Below, piece after piece: positions 58,783 to 64,000 of a DNA stretch of 64,000 bases. How positions within the stretch are numbered: position 1 is the stretch's first letter; every line of letters starts with the position of its first letter. This stretch comes from Manihot esculenta (Eukaryota > Streptophyta > Magnoliopsida > Malpighiales > Euphorbiaceae): the NCBI RefSeq assembly GCF_001659605.2, contig NC_035177.2:31574136-31638135 (forward strand), in the 5' to 3' direction. Below the pieces are notes generated by a model. It was not told the origin of the DNA. It saw only the letters and a program-made list of their open reading frames with translations, and searched no databases. The translations under genes were made by a program, and so were the position numbers.

Positions 58783-60734
58783 TATTTTAATTGTGATTTA
58801 GTAAATAAATTATATTTTAAAAATTAATTTTTTTTAAAAAAAATAAATATTTATTAGATTAAAATTTAAATTTAAATATTTAATAAATAAAAATTCTAAA
58901 ATAGAGGTGTTCAAATATGCAATTTGACCATATATTTTAATTGAAAATTAAAAGCAAGAAGCTAAGCTAAGGTGATGAATATGTTTGACACTGAAAAGCA
59001 AATCAATTAGGCTTTCTCTATGTTGTCTTCCTAAAGGAACTTCAAGATTAGAGAGGGAGAGTGCTCATGCATGAGGACCGACCCTTTCTAATAAATAAAT
59101 AATTAATCTCAGTGTTATTAAATACATCCTTTCTTTGGCAATAAGTCTAGGAATCAAATTATAACTAAATTAAAGGGCTTATTTATAAATAATTATAATA
59201 TTCAGGATTTAATTTATCTATAAATAATCATAACATTTAAAAATTAATTTATAATAATATAAGGACTTATTTGTAAAGAAGTATAAGGATAAATTTATAA
59301 TATTGTAGGTGCTAATTGCAAATAATTAGAATATGTATGTCAATGTGTAATAATATTTGGAATAACTTGTAAAAAAAAATATAATTTAAATTGGATGACT
59401 AAATTGTAGATTTTACAAAAACTCATTTACTTAATTGTTTCAAATAAAAATATAATAAAGAATTTTATTCATTATTATAATTAATGAAAACTTAATTGTA
59501 ATTCTATTGATAAGGAATTTGTAGTTTTACTCAATAGGTAGGGTTTTAAAAAATTAGAGAGTAAATTTTAGGTTTTACTAAAATATATGGATTAAATTAG
59601 CTCAATATTTATGTTATTTACCATTGTAACCCAAACATTTCAATTTTGAATTTATTATCACATCCTTTTAATTTGGTGCAATTTTATTCTAATTTTGAAT
59701 CTACATATGATATTCAGATTTTATACACATGAAATTACATTTGACATTTAATTGTTCCCCACATGTAATTCAAATATTTAATTTCTTTAAATCTTTTATG
59801 TTTCTGTCTTTTGAATTAAATTTTAATATGTTTAAAAAAATAATTTATTTTCTGAATAAAATATTTTTTGATGGATGGGCCTGAATGTTCAGACCTGCGA
59901 GTGGAGGATGGCGGATGGCGGTCACACGTCATCATTAAGACAAAAAAAAAAAAAAAAAAAGGAAATCAGAGAGAAAAACCAAACTTATCCAATATACACT
60001 TAAACTAATTTCTTATTGAATTTCATATTTCAATTTCGTGCCGTTTCTGAGAAGAAATTTCATATTTCAATTTCGTGCCGTTTAGGAGAAGAAATTAGAT
60101 TTTTTTATTATTGAAATTCTCATTCTCATTTTATTCGTTGATATTTATATGACCAATTATGATAAAAATCATATCGAAAACATTCAAACAATCTGAACTC
60201 AATCAAGAAAATTTATATTTTTCATTCTCTAAGTGTTTTATTTATATTTCTTTAATAATATAAATATAATTTTAAATGAAGATTATATAACTAAATTATA
60301 ATAATAATAACCATTTGAAATTATTGCAGTTAGATATCATTATTGTATTATATTATTATTATATTATAGCATAATAATTTATTTATTTTTTTATAATAAA
60401 TTTTTAAAATTATAATTTTAATAAATATAAAATAAATTATTTATTAAAATATATTATTAAAAATAATAAAAACTGAAACAAGAAAAAAAACAAAATTGAT
60501 TGACTAAATCATAAAAAATAATAATATTAAAGTAAATTATCAATTATTTTTAAAAGTAATAGTATTTTAAATTACAAACAGTTTTTTTATTTTAAATTAT
60601 AGCATTAAAATAATTATTCAATTAATCAATAAGTAAAATTTACTTTCTTTTATATCTATTGATGTTCTAAAATCTAAAAAAATATGATTTACAATATGGA
60701 TAAAACTTTTTTTTTTTCTCCTTTTTTAGGAAAG
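58783..60734. other. AT-rich intergenic region
   Basis: There is an A19-type run at 59942-59960 and the 37-bp tandem duplication listed separately. No gene seen. Confidence 0.5.
60021..60094 (+). repeat. Two tandem 37-bp units
   Basis: TTTCATATTTCAATTTCGTG...GAAGAAA occurs at 60021-60057 and again at 60058-60094, differing at two or three positions. Confidence 0.92.
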
Positions 60735-61089
60735 CATGCCTACTCTTCTATCCCTTTTCATTTTGTGTGCTAGTGACGTATAACAGATTTTTTGCTACAG
60801 TGTCACCCGTCTTGTCACGAGAGCCTGTACGTATGGATATTTCAGAGTTTCCTTCTGTGTCAGACGATAATTTAATTTCCCCGGCGGGCATGCAGACAGG
60901 GCTGCGAAATAATTGAGCCTGTAAATTCTTATCATGTCACATTTCTGGGCTGAATTTCTCCCCACTGGACCTAGGCTCATACATGACTCGGCCTGCTCGG
61001 CATGCCTGGGTCAAGGCTAAAATGATGGTCTGACTGCTCAGAGAAGGCTTCCAGGGCTTTGGATCAGCATTATCTCCTCGGGCTTAGCC
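60735..61089 (-). mobile_element. LTR fragment of the Tat-like family
   Basis: It contains TGTGTGCTAGTGACGTATAA, GCTACAGTGTCAC, GTACGTATGGATAT and CTGAATTTCTCCCCACTGGA, aligned with the family LTRs and most closely with the 43.3-kb relic. It stops abruptly where another element begins at 61090, so it was truncated by, or recombined with, its neighbour. Confidence 0.7.
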
Positions 61090-62790
61090 TGTAATACCCG
61101 GCTAGACTCCGGCGTCGAAATTCCAACCTTCCGATGGAATCCTCGCTGAAATCCGGAATCTCGAAACTGGAACCTCTTAAAAAGGGTAAATTAAGGTTTT
61201 TACATAAAATGAATTTAAGAATTTCAAGGTTTTTGAGTTAAAAAGAAAGAAGGGAGTTTTGAGGGTCCAGCCACCTATATGAGGCCTTCATCCCAAAAAT
61301 GATAGAGTTTTTCTCTCCATTTCCGGGCAGAGGTGAATCCTCACCACCCTTTGTTGTTCTTATTGTTTTTCCTTCAAATCTCCTAGAAAATTTATGAGTT
61401 TTCCCTTGTTTTTGAAGTTTTGAGCTTGAATCCAAGTTTTTAAATTTTAGAGACCTCCGGAGACCGTTTTACCTCATCTCTACGTTGGGGTTGCCGTCGC
61501 CCTTAGATTTCCAAGAGGTAAGCCTAGATCCTTATTTTTCTTATGTTTTAAATAAGTTTTAAGAAGGGTTAAGGGTTAATAATGCATGAAATGAGTAGAT
61601 CTAAAGTTTTAGGATATGGATTAGAGTTTATGTTAAATGTTTGCTCTAGTGTTGTTTTTGTTGATACTTGTTGGGGAATAGGCTAGTTTTATGCCCCTTT
61701 TTGCATGTTGAGTGAGTATGCATATTTTGTGTTGTTGGGTGTGAGGATTTGAGAGTTGGGTGGCTGTGTGCATAGGGCAAATTCGGGTTCTGCCTTGCTG
61801 GAGAACCCAGGTTCGGCCGCTGAAGCAAGGTTCAGCCATCGAAGCAAGGTTCGACCATCGAACCTGCTTATGGAGATAGCTTTTTAGCCGCCTAACCTGC
61901 CCCCGAAAGCATGGACTTTCGGATCTGTGAAGGGGTTTAGGCCACCGAACCTATCCTCGAAGGTTGCTGACTTTCGGATCTGTGAAGGGGTTTAGGCCGC
62001 CGAACCTGCCCTCGAAAGTCCTGACTTTCGGATCTGTAAGGGACCTTCGGCCACCAAACCTGCCGCCGAAAGTCCCCTGCCTAGCCTTCCTTTACTTATT
62101 TCCTATGCATGTTTTGGTATGTTTTAGGGGGGTTTTTGGAAAGTTATTTAGAGTCTTGTAATAGTTATGTTTAGTCCCTCATTTGAGTCCATCTGTATAG
62201 GATCGGACTTGGGAGACGGTAAAGGCCAGTAGTGAGTCAGCTGCTTCAGTGTTAGGCAAGCGTCAGCCAGAGGTGAGTAGAACAGAACTAATCTCTTGTT
62301 TTAAAGTAATCAAACTTTTTAAGCATGCTCATGCATCACGAATGCTATGTTTATGTATTAGGTTGTTTGCGTTAGATTTCACGAATATGATGCATTGTAT
62401 AATTTACTATTGTTGTGGATGGATATTGGATGACCCACTAGCCCTCGAGCATGATATGTTATGATACGATACGAGAAGACCAGGGCTGCCCATTCTACGC
62501 CCCTGGCATTTTGGATATGTTATGTTATGTTTAAGTGAAAGTTTTGAGGAGCACCCGTTGTGGGTAGGCACATTGGATTATGTAGAGGATTACTGGTGAC
62601 AAGTCCATCTTAATGTGAATTGTTTGTGCTGTGACGCATTCCATATGAGCATATGTTTATTAAACTGTTTTTACTGTTCTGCTCACTAGGTTCTTGTAGC
62701 TTATCCCTTTCCCCTAACCCCAAGGTTTACAGGATCGAGGATAGTTCGGGGAAGTCGTCAAAATTTTTGGTAAAGCTTATATAATATTTT
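61090..62790 (+). mobile_element. LTR-like repeat, plus orientation, 3' end missing
   Basis: It begins TGTAATACCCGGCTAGACTC, the TGTAA..CCC form of many plant Gypsy LTR starts. It is noncoding (short chance ORFs only), with a tandem hairpin array at 61887-62085. The part from 62050 on matches 63235-64000 on the opposite strand: CCCATTCTACGCCCCTGGCA, GTCCCTCATTTGAGTCCA and TGCTCACTAGGTTCTTGTAGC. It stops at 62790 without a recognisable LTR end. Confidence 0.6.
61887..62085 (+). repeat. Tandem repeat, ~54-bp unit, with a hairpin in each unit
   Basis: Units start at 61887, 61941, 61996 and 62050 with GCC(A/G)CC(G/T/A)AACCT. Each of the first three contains a CGAAAG...CTTTCGG dyad and GATCTGTGAAGGGGTTTAGG or a variant; the fourth is partial. 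Confidence 0.88.
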
Positions 62791-64000
62791 TGTAACGACC
62801 CGAAAATCGGACCGCTACCGGCGCTAGGATCCAGATCGGCATAAGGCCGCCGAGACCCGTAGCAAGCCTAACATACAACCTGTAAACCTGTTTAATCCCA
62901 TACATGATCAACACATACATAAAAATTTTGAACTTTTCTCATTCATTTACCAAACTTGACCTGTGCATGCACAACTCAATATCATAAACATCAACCCCAC
63001 ACTGGAGTCCTCAACAATGCTCCAATGGGGTAACATACATATATTAAGTTTGGTTTACATAAAATATCATTAAACCATTACATTTGAAAGATCATGTAAC
63101 CAAAGGGATTAACATACAAACTAGGGTCAAGCACAACTCTACTCCTCAATAACATCATTACATTACATAACTATTCAATACTATACATTTCAATATTCAT
63201 CATGTCCACCACTAGCTATTACATAAACATGACTTTACTCTAGCTGACCTCCTGGTCTATCCCGTACCTGCAACCCTGGGGAAATAAGGGAGTGGGGTGA
63301 GCTACTAGAGCCCAGTGAGCAGAATAATAAAACATTTAAAAGATATGCCATAATGGAATGCATCACATCACAACCATAACACATCAAGGATGAACTTGTC
63401 ACCAATAGCCCATTACACATTCCAATAGTGCCAGGGGCGTAGAATGGGCCTCACTGGTCTTTCTCTTACATTAACATAGCATGACATTCCAACATGCCAG
63501 GGGCGTAGAATGAGCCTCACTGGTCTTTCTCTTACATAGTGTTAGAGGTGTAGAATAGGCCTCATTGGTCTTCCATACCGTATCATCACTGTCTCATATC
63601 ATATCATAGTGCAGGCTAAAGGATCATCCAACATTCATCCACATCAACAACATAATATGCAATGCAACATATTCGTGGATTCTAATGCAAACATCCTAAT
63701 ATATCTCATGGCATTCATGATGCGTGAATCATGCTAAAACTTTCATTATTTATTTGAACATAAAGAGTCATTCCACTCACCTCAGGCTAGCTCTGACAAG
63801 ACACTGAAGCAACTGTCTCACTGCTGGGGGCCTCGGTTCCTCGGGTCCGAACCTACACAAGTGGACTCAAATGAGGGACCAAACATACATGAACATGACT
63901 CTAAAATACTCCCCAAAAACTCCCTAAAACACCTTAAAACAATCATAGAAATCATGCAAAGGAAGGCTGAATAGGGCACTTTCAGTGGCAGGTTCGGCGG
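62791..64000 (-). mobile_element. LTR-like repeat, minus orientation, running off the window
   Basis: Read on the minus strand it ends ...CGGTCCGATTTTCGGGTCGTTACA at 62791, a CA-type LTR terminus. It is related to the plus-oriented unit at 61090-62790, so the two meet 3' to 3'. It extends past the right edge. Confidence 0.6.
63430..63577 (-). repeat. Three copies of a ~35-45 bp motif
   Basis: GCCAGGGGCGTAGAATG(G/A) followed by GCCTCACTGGTCTTTCTC occurs near 63430 and 63500; a third, more diverged copy is near 63541. The related unit at 62486 has one copy. Confidence 0.85.

Noticed and set aside
1..64000. tRNA, rRNA or snoRNA genes
   Set aside because: I looked for GGTTCGA-type B-box and cloverleaf signals by eye and found none convincing. 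The GTTCGAC words at 3.1-3.4 kb are part of the palindromes, not tRNA T-loops.

Overview
This is a plant nuclear window, judged by five- to seven-exon genes with GT-AG introns, TATA boxes, very AT-rich intergenic DNA and Ty3/Gypsy LTR retrotransposons. The gene set (a sieve-element-occlusion cluster, a YUCCA-type monooxygenase, ATP23) points to a eudicot. The repeat families resemble those I associate with Euphorbiaceae, but that placement is only an impression.

Layout. 0-3.4 kb: a three-exon plant mobile domain (PMD/MAIN-like) gene on the minus strand, preceded by a candidate leader exon packed with short near-palindromes. 4.5-7.5 kb: an intact five-exon ATP23 metalloprotease gene (plus). 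8.3-8.6 kb: a decayed RNase H-like retroelement relic. 9.2-13.0 kb: an intact five-exon ABHD17-like serine hydrolase gene (minus). 16.6-19.3, 28.7-31.4 and 33.7-36.4 kb: three intact seven-exon SIEVE ELEMENT OCCLUSION (SEO) genes, called A, B and C here. B and C are a recent convergent inverted duplication; A is an older paralogue. 39.2-40.6 kb: an intact three-exon YUCCA10/11-like flavin monooxygenase gene (minus).

43-64 kb is mostly transposable element. The centrepiece is a complete 11.2-kb Tat-like Ty3/Gypsy element (47588-58777, minus) with two 498-bp LTRs, a matching 5-bp target-site duplication, broken gag-pol, and a long opposite-strand reading frame (a Transposase_28/PF04195-like domain plus coiled coil) with at least one apparent intron. 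Four other LTRs or LTR fragments of the same family lie at 27.4, 43.3, 46.1 and 60.7 kb. The right end holds two other LTR-like units meeting in opposite orientation at 62790/62791. The spacers, especially 19.5-27.3, 31.4-33.6, 36.9-39.1 and 40.8-43.2 kb, are AT-rich with no gene that I can recognise.

The host genes do not form a pathway. The SEO cluster is a genuine local gene family encoding phloem P-protein (sieve-tube filament) subunits; the rest are independent housekeeping or hormone genes. I see no wholly new system. The best leads are the hairpin-rich PMD leader, the spliced opposite-strand gene in the retrotransposon, a GC-AG intron in SEO A, and a solo LTR flanked by an unusually long direct repeat. 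All exon borders were read by eye from splice signals, frame continuity and comparison among the three SEO copies; no alignment or transcript evidence was available.
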